From positions 248,001-312,000 of the forward strand of contig NZ_CP043420.1 in the NCBI RefSeq assembly GCF_008247605.1: 64,000 nucleotides of DNA, given 5' to 3'. Below are positions 45,262-53,507 of this stretch, piece by piece. The translations under genes were made by a program, and so were the position numbers. Each line of letters begins with the position of its first letter. Position 1 is the stretch's first letter. Under the pieces are notes generated by a model. It was not told the DNA's origin. It ran no database searches and saw nothing but the letters and a program-made list of their open reading frames with translations. This DNA is from Kushneria phosphatilytica. Lineage in GTDB: Bacteria > Pseudomonadota > Gammaproteobacteria > Pseudomonadales > Halomonadaceae.

Positions 45262-47837
45262 GACGAGATCTCCACGGCCAGGGATTCGGGGCGTTCATCG
45301 GCGCGGGCCGGACGCGGCTGACCGCGTTCGGTGACATTGACGATATCCGGGTCGCCGCATTGGTCGTTGACGAAGGTGCGAAAACGCTTGAGCTTTTCGG
45401 GGTCGCCCAGGGCATTGGCCCACTCGCACTCGTAGGTATCGATGACATGCTTCATCTGCGCCTCGAGCTCTTCACCGAGCCCGAGGCTGTCATCGATGAT
45501 GACCTCCTTCAGATAATCGAGCCCGCCTTCGAGGCTCTCGCGCCACACCGAGGTGCGCTGGAGCTTGTCGGCGGTGCGCACGTAGAACATCAGAAAGCGG
45601 TCGATGTAGCGAATCAGGGTGTCGCTGTCGATATCGGTGGCGAACAGCTCGGCATGGCGCGGACGCATGCCGCCATTGCCGCAGACATAGAGATTCCAGC
45701 CGGCTTCGGTGGCGATCACGCCGATATCCTTGCCCTGGGCTTCGGCGCACTCACGGGTACAGCCGGAGACTCCCATCTTGATCTTGTGTGGTGTGCGCAG
45801 CCCCTTGTAGCGGTGCTCCAGTTCCAGCGCCATGCCGACACTGTCCTGCACCCCATAGCGACACCAGGTGTTGCCGACGCAGGACTTCACGGTGCGAATC
45901 GACTTGCCATAGGCGTGGCCGGTCTCGAAGCCGGCACTGATCAGTTCCTGCCAGATATCCGGTAGCTGATGCAGTTCAGCGCCGAACAGGTCGATGCGCT
46001 GGCCGCCGGTAATCTTGGTATAGAGATTGTATTTGCGGGCCACTTCGCCCAGCACCACCAGCTTCTCCGGGGTGATCTCGCCGCCGGCCACACGTGGCAT
46101 CACCGAATAGGTGCCATTTTTCTGCATGTTGGCCATGAAGGTGTCGTTGGTGTCCTGCAGCGCCACGTTCTGCGGGTCCATGATCGGTTGGTTCCAGCAG
46201 GTCGCCAGAATCGAGCCGATGGTGGGCTTGCAGATATCGCAGCCGAGCCCGTGGCCGTGCCTGTCCAGCAGCTCCTCGAAGCGGGTAATGCCCTCGACGC
46301 GCACCAGGGCGTAGAGCTCCTGGCGGGTATAGGCGAAGTGCTCGCAGAGGCTCCGGTCGACTTCCATGCCGCGGGACTCAAGTTCATTCTCGAACACCTG
46401 CTTGAGCAGCGCCGTGCAGCCGCCGCAGCCGGTGCTCGCCTTCGTCTCGATCTTGAGGGCGGCGATATCGGCGCAGCCGGCATCGACTGCCTGACACACG
46501 GCGCCCTTGGTAACGTTGTGACAGGAGCAGATGGTGGCGGTGTCGGGCAGGGCATCAGCCCCCAGTGTTGGCACGCCGCCCTCGCTTTGCGGCAGAATCA
46601 GACTGGCCGGGTTCTCGGGCAGGTCGATACCGTTCTGGGCGTACTGCAGCAGGGTGTCGTAGTAGCTGTTGTCACCGACCAGTACCGCACCCAGCACCTT
46701 CTTGCCATCGGCAGAGACCACCAGCCGCCGGTAACCGCTCCCGGCTTCGTCGATCCAGCGGTAGCTCTTCGCACCTTCGGTGACACCATGGGCGTCGCCG
46801 ATCGAGCCGACATCGACTCCCAGCAGCTTGAGTTTGGTGGACATGTCGGCGCCGCTGAAGCGCTCTTCGCCGCCGGTCAGACAGCCCGCCACGGTACGTG
46901 CCATGGTGTAACCCGGCGCCACCAGTCCGAAGAGGCGTCCCTGCCAGAGGGCGCACTCCCCCAGGGCGAAAATCTCGGGATCGGAAGTGCGGCAGCTGTC
47001 ATCGATGACAATGCCACCACGTTCTCCGATTTCCAGGCCACAGTCGCGGGCGAGCTGATCCTGGGGGCGAATACCGGCAGAGAAGACGACCATGTCGGTA
47101 TCCAGCGTCTCGCCACCCTTGAAGTGCATGCGATAGCGGTAGTCGTCACCCGCCGAGAGGGCAGCGATCTCCTCGGTGGCCCGCCCGACATGCACGCCCA
47201 CACCAAGTCCTTCGATATGCTCGCGCAGTGCAATGCCGCCCTGTTCGTCGAGCTGAACCGGCATCAGTCGTGGTGCAAACTCCACCACATGGGCTTCCAG
47301 CCCCAGCGACCTGAGCGCGTTGGCCGCTTCCAGTCCCAGCAGGCCGCCGCCGATCACTACGCCCCGTCGAGCGGTCTTTGCATGGCTGCGGATGGCATCA
47401 AGATCATCGAGAGTGCGATAGACCAGCCGTGCCTGCGGATGCATATCGCTGTCCGGGCCTGGTACCGGGGGCACGAAGGGATACGATCCGGTGGCGATGA
47501 TCAGGCTGTCATAACCCAGCCGGCCCTCCGGGGTGACGACCTCGCGGGCATCGCGGTCGATGGCGCTGATGCGTGTCCCCAGATGCAGCTCGACGCCATG
47601 GGTTTTGTGCAGATCGGGTTCGCCCAGTGCCAGCGCGTCGGCATCCTTGCCGGAGAAGTATTCCGAGAGATGAACGCGGTCATAGGCGCGATGGCGCTCC
47701 TCGCCGAAGACGTGAATACGGTAGTGCTCGGTGGCACCGCGCTCGATGAGCTGTTCAACGCAGTGGTGGCCCACCATGCCATTGCCGATGATGACCAGCT
47801 GTTGCCTGCTGTCGTGGGTTGGGTTGTGAGCCGTCAT
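45258..47837 (-). CDS. nirB: Assimilatory nitrite reductase large subunit NirB
   Basis: An 859-residue sirohaem enzyme. The order is an FAD/NAD domain (LVIIGNGMVGHHCVEQLIERG), a BFD-like [2Fe-2S] domain (CSCHNVTKGAV and STGCGGC), and the sirohaem/[4Fe-4S] domain with CVGNTWC and SGCTRECAEAQ cysteines. It reduces nitrite to ammonium in the cytoplasm with NADH. The ATG at 47837 overlaps the upstream nasB stop by 4 bases. Its sirohaem need explains the cobA gene nearby. Confidence 0.95.
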   Translation of the reverse strand: MTAHNPTHDSRQQLVIIGNGMVGHHCVEQLIERGATEHYRIHVFGEERHRAYDRVHLSEYFSGKDADALALGEPDLHKTHGVELHLGTRISAIDRDAREVVTPEGRLGYDSLIIATGSYPFVPPVPGPDSDMHPQARLVYRTLDDLDAIRSHAKTARRGVVIGGGLLGLEAANALRSLGLEAHVVEFAPRLMPVQLDEQGGIALREHIEGLGVGVHVGRATEEIAALSAGDDYRYRMHFKGGETLDTDMVVFSAGIRPQDQLARDCGLEIGERGGIVIDDSCRTSDPEIFALGECALWQGRLFGLVAPGYTMARTVAGCLTGGEERFSGADMSTKLKLLGVDVGSIGDAHGVTEGAKSYRWIDEAGSGYRRLVVSADGKKVLGAVLVGDNSYYDTLLQYAQNGIDLPENPASLILPQSEGGVPTLGADALPDTATICSCHNVTKGAVCQAVDAGCADIAALKIETKASTGCGGCTALLKQVFENELESRGMEVDRSLCEHFAYTRQELYALVRVEGITRFEELLDRHGHGLGCDICKPTIGSILATCWNQPIMDPQNVALQDTNDTFMANMQKNGTYSVMPRVAGGEITPEKLVVLGEVARKYNLYTKITGGQRIDLFGAELHQLPDIWQELISAGFETGHAYGKSIRTVKSCVGNTWCRYGVQDSVGMALELEHRYKGLRTPHKIKMGVSGCTRECAEAQGKDIGVIATEAGWNLYVCGNGGMRPRHAELFATDIDSDTLIRYIDRFLMFYVRTADKLQRTSVWRESLEGGLDYLKEVIIDDSLGLGEELEAQMKHVIDTYECEWANALGDPEKLKRFRTFVNDQCGDPDIVNVTERGQPRPARADERPESLAVEISS

Positions 47838-49072
47838 GCAGCCTCCTCGAGCTGTTGTGTCGCGTCCGTGGCGCCGAACAGCAAGATGTCGCGGCACCGG
47901 GTCAGGTCACGCTGTTCCAGACTCTGCTGGAAGTACCAGGGGCCATCGCGGGTATCGCCGTAGAGCACGGCGCCCACGAGGATGTTGTGGCGCAGGATCA
48001 GGCGGCGGTAATCGCCGTGTTCGGCATCGACGTAGCGCAGTATCTCGTCGCCGGGTTCGGGGTCGAGCGGACCGAACGAGTAGAGATCGATGTTGCTGAC
48101 CTTGAGTCGGGTGGCAGTGGGCGAGAGATGGTAGTGGGCCTGCGTGCCGCAGAGCCGGTGGGTCAGTACCTCGACCTGGGCCCGGATCGGCTCGACCAGG
48201 CCGAAGGTGGCGCCCTGAAACTCACAGCATTCGCCCAGTGCCATGATGGCGGGGTCACTGGTGCTCAGGGTGTCATCGACGGCGATGGCATGGTCACCGG
48301 CAAGCCCGGCTGCGAAGCCGAGTGCAGCGTTGGGCACGATGCCGGCAGCGACGACCACGCAGTCAGCGGCCAGCGTGCGGCCATCGGTCAGGGTGAGCGA
48401 GCGCACGCGGCCGTCATGATCGCCGTCGAGGCGGGCCACCTGAGCGCCGGTCTCGACCGTAATGCCGCGCCGGGCCAGTGTTTGTTCGAGCCAGCCTGCG
48501 GCCGTGGTATCGAGCTGGCGGTTCATCACTCGGTCACTGCGCTGGAGCACCGTGACCCGGACGCCGCGCTTGCGCAGTCCTTCGGCGGCCTCCAGCCCCA
48601 GCAGCCCGCCGCCAATCACTACTGCCGACGAGTCGGGCGGGCACTGCATCAGCCACTGAGCGTCCTTCTGAGTTCGAAAACCGCCAACGTTATCCAGTGT
48701 GATCCCCGGGACATCAGGCAGTAGCGGGGTCGAGCCGGTAGCAATGACCAGCCGGTCGTAGGCCAGGCGCTCACCGGTTGCGAAGGTGAGCGACCGTGTG
48801 GCGCGGTCGATCCGGATCACCCGCTCACCCGGACGATGCTGTACGCCCTCGGCGTCTAGCGCGGGCAGGGCGAGCGCGTCCCGGTCAATTTCGCCGGCAA
48901 GCCAGGGCGAGAGCAGGATGCGGTTGTAGGCCCCGGTATTTTCTTCGCCGAGGATCGTGATGTGTTTCGGGCGATCGTTGCGGGCCAGCAGAGCGGTGAC
49001 GAGACGGTGTCCGGCCATGCCATTGCCAATAATGACGAGATGCTCGTTGGGCGGGGCGGTGTCGAAGGTCAT
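47834..49072 (-). CDS. nasB: NADH-dependent electron-transfer subunit of nitrate reductase
   Basis: A 412-residue FAD/NAD(P) oxidoreductase similar to the N-terminal part of NirB (LVIIGNGMAGHRLVTALLARN, ATGSTPLLPDVPG, VVIGGGLLGLEAAEGLRKRG). It lacks the sirohaem domain, so it probably passes electrons from NADH to the catalytic subunit NasA. It is first in the nasB-nirB-nirD operon and divergent from nasA. Its 206-base leader contains the antitermination element described separately. Confidence 0.87.
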   Translation of the reverse strand: MTFDTAPPNEHLVIIGNGMAGHRLVTALLARNDRPKHITILGEENTGAYNRILLSPWLAGEIDRDALALPALDAEGVQHRPGERVIRIDRATRSLTFATGERLAYDRLVIATGSTPLLPDVPGITLDNVGGFRTQKDAQWLMQCPPDSSAVVIGGGLLGLEAAEGLRKRGVRVTVLQRSDRVMNRQLDTTAAGWLEQTLARRGITVETGAQVARLDGDHDGRVRSLTLTDGRTLAADCVVVAAGIVPNAALGFAAGLAGDHAIAVDDTLSTSDPAIMALGECCEFQGATFGLVEPIRAQVEVLTHRLCGTQAHYHLSPTATRLKVSNIDLYSFGPLDPEPGDEILRYVDAEHGDYRRLILRHNILVGAVLYGDTRDGPWYFQQSLEQRDLTRCRDILLFGATDATQQLEEAA

Positions 49073-49133
49073 ATCGATCTCCGTGATGGCGGGCGAACCT
49101 GGTGCTGCGCCGCGGTCGTCGGGTCGAACCCAT

Positions 49134-49182
49134 AAAAAAAGCGCCTGATGACATAAAGCGGGGGCTTCATGGCATCAGGCGC
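49134..49182 (-). terminator. Attenuator terminator in the nasB leader
   Basis: On the minus strand GCGCCTGATG (49182-49173) pairs with CATCAGGCGC (49150-49141) as a perfect 10-bp stem, followed by seven T. It stands about 60 bases before the nasB start, inside the leader, so transcription must read through it to express the operon. Confidence 0.9.
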
Positions 49183-49192
49183 CGTTGCCTGA
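49175..49192 (-). promoter_or_regulatory. ANTAR-target hairpin P2 of the nasB leader
   Basis: Stem TCAGGC/GCCTGA with hexaloop AACGGC. Position 1 is A and position 4 is G, the rule known for ANTAR-bound hairpins. Its 3' arm is part of the terminator's 5' arm, so P2 and the terminator cannot form together. An upstream GGCATCAGG (minus strand, 49230-49222) could also pair with the terminator arm. Confidence 0.8.
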
Positions 49193-49250
49193 CATGAACG
49201 TATGTTCGGTCTGTGGTCGATCCTGATGCCTGGGGCGTTCGGATCGGTAT

Positions 49251-49264
49251 GGCCGTCGTTGGCC
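49251..49264 (-). promoter_or_regulatory. ANTAR-target hairpin P1 of the nasB leader
   Basis: Stem GGCC/GGCC with hexaloop AACGAC (A1, G4). It is predicted at the very 5' end of the transcript from the sigma-54 promoter at 49278-49294. A CGATCC/GGATCG helix (49218-49246) between P1 and P2 would bring them together. The 4-bp stem is short. Confidence 0.6.
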
Positions 49265-49277
49265 GTTGATTCGTCAA

Positions 49278-49294
49278 AAGCCAGTAGCGTGCCA
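49278..49294 (-). promoter_or_regulatory. Sigma-54 promoter of nasB-nirB-nirD
   Basis: TGGCACGCTACTGGCTT on the minus strand has GG and GC separated by exactly 10 bases, matching the -24/-12 consensus with one change in the -12 box. The predicted start lies just before hairpin P1. Confidence 0.72.
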
Positions 49295-49371
49295 GGTCAG
49301 GTCATGCCCTTTTTATTCAATCATTTGGGTCAGCGAGGTGGTGCCGGAGTCGTGCGCTCAGGCAGCTCCTG

Positions 49372-49419
49372 TGCCCGATGGCGGTGCAGGGCGACGGCTA
49401 CATGCACCATGGCCAGGCG
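49372..49419. promoter_or_regulatory. NtrC-like tandem sites between nasB and nasA promoters
   Basis: TGCCCG-N5-GGTGCA (49372-49388) and TGCACC-N5-CAGGCG (49403-49419) resemble the NtrC site TGCACC-N5-GGTGCA. They lie about 90-100 bases from both divergent sigma-54 promoters. The inner GGTGCA-N14-TGCAC arrangement recurs upstream of narK. Confidence 0.48.
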
Positions 49420-49494
49420 TGATGGAGCGCATTCGCTGATTCGGCGCCGAAGTCATTTTCGCAATAGCTTGTTTTCAAAGAGAAACCGGATATC

Positions 49495-49509
49495 TGGTGC
49501 GGCATTTGC
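49495..49509 (+). promoter_or_regulatory. Sigma-54 promoter of nasA-cobA
   Basis: TGGTGCGGCATTTGC has GG-N10-GC spacing and a consensus TTGC -12 box. It would give a leader of about 225 bases containing the P1, P2 and terminator elements below. Confidence 0.72.
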
Positions 49510-49547
49510 GTTAGCAAAAGGTGTCGCGGCCGTGGTCGCGATCCTGC

Positions 49548-49565
49548 CGGGGCAACGCCGTCCCG
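49548..49565 (+). promoter_or_regulatory. ANTAR-target hairpin P1 of the nasA leader
   Basis: Stem CGGGGC/GTCCCG (six pairs, one G-U) with hexaloop AACGCC (A1, G4). It lies about 27 bases after the predicted transcript start, as in the narK and nasB leaders. Confidence 0.72.
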
Positions 49566-49682
49566 AGCCGGATCGGCCAGCTTGCACGTCGTGACGGCGC
49601 GCCGTTTGCAGCGTGCCAGAGTACATCTCGGTGTTGATCCACCCGCGCGGTTGGTAGCGGCCGTCGCGGATGGATTCGGCAA

Positions 49683-49698
49683 CAGGCACAGGGGCCTG
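49683..49698 (+). promoter_or_regulatory. ANTAR-target hairpin P2 of the nasA leader
   Basis: Stem CAGGC/GCCTG with hexaloop ACAGGG (A1, G4). The loop end and 3' arm overlap the 5' arm of the terminator at 49692, making the two structures mutually exclusive. Confidence 0.76.
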
Positions 49699-49729
49699 AC
49701 CTCACGCTCGCGTGACGTCAGGCCCTTTT
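49692..49729 (+). terminator. Attenuator terminator in the nasA leader
   Basis: GGGCCTGAC (49692-49700) pairs with GTCAGGCCC (49717-49725), with an inner TCACGC/GCGTGA helix, followed by TTTT. It is 18 bases before the nasA start and precedes the ribosome site AAAGGAGG. Confidence 0.88.
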
Positions 49730-49747
49730 GCGTTTAAAGGAGGCTCC

Positions 49748-52495
49748 ATGACCGATGCGCCCCATACCGGCACGATCCCGTCTCGCGATATAGGCGACGC
49801 CAGGCGCCCGGGCAGTACGACCTGCCCCTATTGCGGCGTCGGATGCGGCGTGCGCGTTACGCTGGATGGCGACACGATCAGCGCCGTCGCCGGGGAGGAG
49901 AGGCATCCGGCCAATCAGGGGCGGCTGTGCGTCAAGGGCAGCGCCCTGCATGAAACGCTGGGCCAGTCGGGGCGGCTGCTTGAGCCGCGTGTCGATGGGC
50001 ACACGGTCGGTTGGGGCACCGCACTCGATCAGGTGGCGTCACGCCTGCGTGCCATTCAAAACGCGCATGGTCCGGCGTCGGTCGCTGGCTACCTCTCGGG
50101 GCAGCTGTTGACCGAGGACTATTATGTGGCCAACAAGCTGTTCAAGGGCTTTCTCGGCACCCCGCACCTGGATACCAACTCCCGCCTGTGCATGGCCTCC
50201 GCGGTGGCGGCCTACAAGCGCTCGTTCGGTGCCGACGCCGTGCCGTGCTGTTATGAGGATCTCGAGCAGGCCGAGCTGGTCGTGCTGGCAGGCTCCAATC
50301 TGGCCTGGAACCACCCGGTGCTCTATCAGCGCCTGAAAGCGGCGAAAGCACGCAACCCGCTGATGCGTGTGGTGGTGATTGATCCGCGCGTGACCGACAG
50401 CTGCGACATCGCCGATCTCTATCTGGGCATCGCGCCGGGCAGTGATGCGCGACTCTTCAACGGGCTTTTGGCCTTCATGCAGCGCACCCACCGGGTGGAT
50501 CACACCTACCTGGCCCGCCATACCGAAGGATTCGAGGAGACGCTCGACGCTGTCTTCGAAGATGACACCACGCTCGAGGCCATCGCGGCAGAGTGTGACC
50601 TCGATACCGAGCGCCTGGAGACGTTCTACTACTGGTTTGCGACGCATCTGCACGTGGTCACGCTCTATTCCCAGGGCATCAATCAATCAAGCAGTGGCAC
50701 CGACAAGTGCCAGGCGATCATCAACTGTCACCTGGCCGGCGGCAAACTTGGCCTGCCTGGCGCCGGGCCGTTTTCGATCACCGGTCAGCCCAATGCCATG
50801 GGCGGGCGCGAGGTCGGCGGGCTGGCCAACCAGCTGGCGGCCCACATGGATTATCACACCCCCGGGGCGATCGAGCGGGTCTCGGCGTTCTGGCAGAGCG
50901 ATGCGCTGCCGACCGCGCCCGGCTACAAGGCGATCGAGCTTTTTGATGCCATCGAGCGCGGCGAGATCCTTGCGGTGTGGATCATGGCCACCAATCCGGT
51001 GGTGAGCCTGCCTGACGCTGCGCGCATCAAGCGCCTCCTGGCCGAATGTCCGCTGGTCATTGTCTCCGAATGCATGGCCAATGCCGAGATTCTTGATGTG
51101 GCGGATATCGTGCTGCCGGCAACGGGGTGGTCGGAAAAGGACGGCACGGTCACCAATTCCGAGCGCTGCATCTCGCGCCAGCGTGGCCTGCTCCCTGCCC
51201 CGGGTGAGGCGCGCCACGACTGGCAGATCATGACCGATGTAGCCTGTCGGCTCGGTTTTGCAGAGGCTTTCGATTACGCCCATCCGGCGGAGATCTTCGA
51301 CGAACACGCCAGGCTCTCCGGTCTCGACAACGACCGAGCACACGGTGACTGGCGTGTCTTCGACATTTCCGGGCTTGGCGGGCTCGACCGCGAGGCCTAC
51401 GACGCGCTGGCCCCCATCCGGTGGCCGGTCAACGCCGCCCATCCCGAAGGGACGGACCGACTGTTCGCGGACGGGCGCTTTCCGACCGCCTCCGGCCGGG
51501 CCCGGCTGTTGCCGGTGCGGCCGCAGGCGCCGCAGCAGGCGCTGAGTGCGTCGCGTCCATTGCGTCTCAATACCGGACGGGTGCGCGATCAGTGGCACAC
51601 CATGACCCGCACCGCCCGCTCGGCCCGGTTGATGAACCATCGCGCCGAACCCTTCGTCGAACTCCACCCCGAAGACGCCGCAGTGGCCGGGATTCAGGAA
51701 GGCAGGCTGGTGGCGCTGACCGGTGCCGGAGGCCAATACCTGGGCCGGGCGCGTCTCAAGCGCGGTCAGCGGCGAGGTGAAGCCTTCGTGCCGATGCACT
51801 GGAACAATGCCTTCAGCGGTCGCGCCAGGGCCAATGTCCTGATTGCCCCTATCGTCGATGCCATCTCCGGCCAGCCGGAATCGAAACATGGCGCCGTAGG
51901 GGTGCAACCGCTCCCGCACGGTTGGGAGGCGACACTGATCGTGGCCGGGGCGTTGGCCGAGTCGATCACGCCGACCGAAGGCTGTGCCTACTGGTCGCGA
52001 ATCCCGATGGAACACGCCCTGCGCTGGCAGCTGGCGGGCCAACCCGAGACCCGGGCGCGAGACTGGATGGCCTGGATCAAGCGCACCTTACCGGGCCCGA
52101 TATCACAGTGGAGCACCGATGACGCCCGAGGGCGGCTGCGGGCCAGCGGTCTCATCGAGGGTCGGCTTCAGTGGTGGCTGATGGTTGGCCCGCCCGCCGA
52201 GTTGCCCTCGCTGAACTGGCTGGATGCCTGCTTCAGCCCCACGGATGACGTGCCGCTCGATGCAGCCACGCGGCGGCGTATTCTGGCCGGCGCTGCCAGT
52301 GGCGCCGTAGATGAGGGGCCTGTCGTCTGTAGCTGCCATCAGGTGGGGCAGTATGCGATCCAGGCGGCCATCCGTGACGGCCATCGAAGCGTCGAGGCGC
52401 TGGGAGCGAAGCTGGCGTGTGGTACCCAGTGCGGCTCCTGTCAGCCTGAACTGAAGGCATTACTGGAAGAGGTGTGTGATCATGTCGAGCTGTAA
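49748..52495 (+). CDS. nasA: Assimilatory nitrate reductase catalytic subunit NasA
   Basis: A 915-residue molybdopterin enzyme reducing nitrate to nitrite in the cytoplasm. The N-terminal [4Fe-4S] site is CPYCGVGCGV plus GRLCVKG, followed by the molybdopterin domains (SGQLLTEDYYVANKLFKGFLGT, GINQSSSGTDKCQAIINCHLA). The C-terminus carries a BFD-like [2Fe-2S] domain (VCSCHQVG and CGTQCGSC), as in Klebsiella NasA. AAAGGAGG precedes the ATG at 49748. Its partner NasB is encoded divergently, and cobA overlaps its 3' end by 14 bases. Confidence 0.95.
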   Translation: MTDAPHTGTIPSRDIGDARRPGSTTCPYCGVGCGVRVTLDGDTISAVAGEERHPANQGRLCVKGSALHETLGQSGRLLEPRVDGHTVGWGTALDQVASRLRAIQNAHGPASVAGYLSGQLLTEDYYVANKLFKGFLGTPHLDTNSRLCMASAVAAYKRSFGADAVPCCYEDLEQAELVVLAGSNLAWNHPVLYQRLKAAKARNPLMRVVVIDPRVTDSCDIADLYLGIAPGSDARLFNGLLAFMQRTHRVDHTYLARHTEGFEETLDAVFEDDTTLEAIAAECDLDTERLETFYYWFATHLHVVTLYSQGINQSSSGTDKCQAIINCHLAGGKLGLPGAGPFSITGQPNAMGGREVGGLANQLAAHMDYHTPGAIERVSAFWQSDALPTAPGYKAIELFDAIERGEILAVWIMATNPVVSLPDAARIKRLLAECPLVIVSECMANAEILDVADIVLPATGWSEKDGTVTNSERCISRQRGLLPAPGEARHDWQIMTDVACRLGFAEAFDYAHPAEIFDEHARLSGLDNDRAHGDWRVFDISGLGGLDREAYDALAPIRWPVNAAHPEGTDRLFADGRFPTASGRARLLPVRPQAPQQALSASRPLRLNTGRVRDQWHTMTRTARSARLMNHRAEPFVELHPEDAAVAGIQEGRLVALTGAGGQYLGRARLKRGQRRGEAFVPMHWNNAFSGRARANVLIAPIVDAISGQPESKHGAVGVQPLPHGWEATLIVAGALAESITPTEGCAYWSRIPMEHALRWQLAGQPETRARDWMAWIKRTLPGPISQWSTDDARGRLRASGLIEGRLQWWLMVGPPAELPSLNWLDACFSPTDDVPLDAATRRRILAGAASGAVDEGPVVCSCHQVGQYAIQAAIRDGHRSVEALGAKLACGTQCGSCQPELKALLEEVCDHVEL

Positions 52496-53411
52496 TCCCT
52501 CGCGCACCGTGCGTCTCGGTGCGCCCCGCTGGATGATGCGGCTTGGTCACGCCGCGACTAGGGCGCTGTTGCCGACGCGTACCCCGACTCCTGAAATTGC
52601 TGCGAGCGCGCAGAGAGCGCCAGCCGGGCGGGTGGCACTGGTGGGCGCCGGTCCGGGGGCGGCTGATCTGTTGACCGTGCGGGCGCTGACGCGCCTCCAG
52701 GCGGCTGATGCCGTGGTGTATGACCGGCTCGTGGGTCAGGACATTCTGGCGCTGTTGCCGACCGGGTGCGAACGCTACTATGTCGGCAAGGCCTGTGGTC
52801 ATCACAGCGTGCCTCAGGCCGAAATCGGTGAGCGGCTGGTCGCGTTGGCGCGCGAGGGCAAGCGGGTGGTGCGGCTCAAGGGCGGCGACCCCGGCGTGTT
52901 CGGCCGCATGGGCGAGGAGCTGGCGGCTCTGAGCGAGTCCGGTATCGAAACCGAGATCGTTCCGGGCATCACCGCTGCCTCCGGTGCGGCTTCGGCGCTC
53001 GGTCTGCCGCTGACGGATCGAGCCCACGCCCAGTCGCTGCGCTTTGTGACCGCACGCCAGGCACAGGCCGAACTCGACCCTGACTGGCGCGCCCTGGCCC
53101 GCCGGGACGAGACGCTGGTGTTCTATATGGGCCTGGGCCGGGTCGCAGAGATCTGTGACGGCCTGATTGGCGCCGGGTTGCCCGCCAACTGGCCGATCAT
53201 GCTGATCGCCCACGCCACACTCCCGACGCAGCAGATCCGCGCCGGCACGCTGGCAACGCTCCCGGCCCGGCTGGCCGAGGCGCCGATGCCGTCGCCATGT
53301 CTGATCGTGGTCGGCAGCGTTGTGTTGCTGTATCGGGGTGGTGACGATGCCGGTGTGGAGGATGCTGATGTGGAGATTGAGCCCCGGCCCGCAGGCGCGC
53401 CTCTCACCTGA
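52482..53411 (+). CDS. cobA: Uroporphyrinogen-III C-methyltransferase CobA
   Basis: A 309-residue SUMT that methylates uroporphyrinogen III twice to precorrin-2, the branch point to sirohaem and cobalamin. The methylase core starts near residue 50 ([19 protein letters not shown]) and includes VVRLKGGDPGVFGRMGEE and VPGITAASGAASALG. A basic N-terminal extension of about 48 residues precedes it. It lacks the CysG dehydrogenase/chelatase half. Overlap with nasA puts it under nitrate control, supplying sirohaem for NirB. Confidence 0.93.
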   Translation: MSSCNPSRTVRLGAPRWMMRLGHAATRALLPTRTPTPEIAASAQRAPAGRVALVGAGPGAADLLTVRALTRLQAADAVVYDRLVGQDILALLPTGCERYYVGKACGHHSVPQAEIGERLVALAREGKRVVRLKGGDPGVFGRMGEELAALSESGIETEIVPGITAASGAASALGLPLTDRAHAQSLRFVTARQAQAELDPDWRALARRDETLVFYMGLGRVAEICDGLIGAGLPANWPIMLIAHATLPTQQIRAGTLATLPARLAEAPMPSPCLIVVGSVVLLYRGGDDAGVEDADVEIEPRPAGAPLT

Positions 53412-53441
53412 GTAGCGCGTGTTGAACTCCAGACCACGAAG

Positions 53442-53472
53442 AACGCCGTCATCCGAGGATGACGGCGTTTTC
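53442..53472. terminator. Bidirectional terminator between cobA and narK
   Basis: AACGCCGTCATCC and GGATGACGGCGTT form a perfect 13-bp stem with a 2-base gap and T/A runs on both sides. It separates the convergent cobA and narK genes. Confidence 0.93.
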
Positions 53473-53507
53473 GATGGCGGGCACTGTCGAGCGCTGGGCG
53501 AGTGCGC

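Noticed and set aside
45969..47963. A 664-codon plus-strand frame opposite nirB
   Set aside because: It is a GC-rich antisense frame; nirB on the other strand has full-length family motifs and an overlapping operon.
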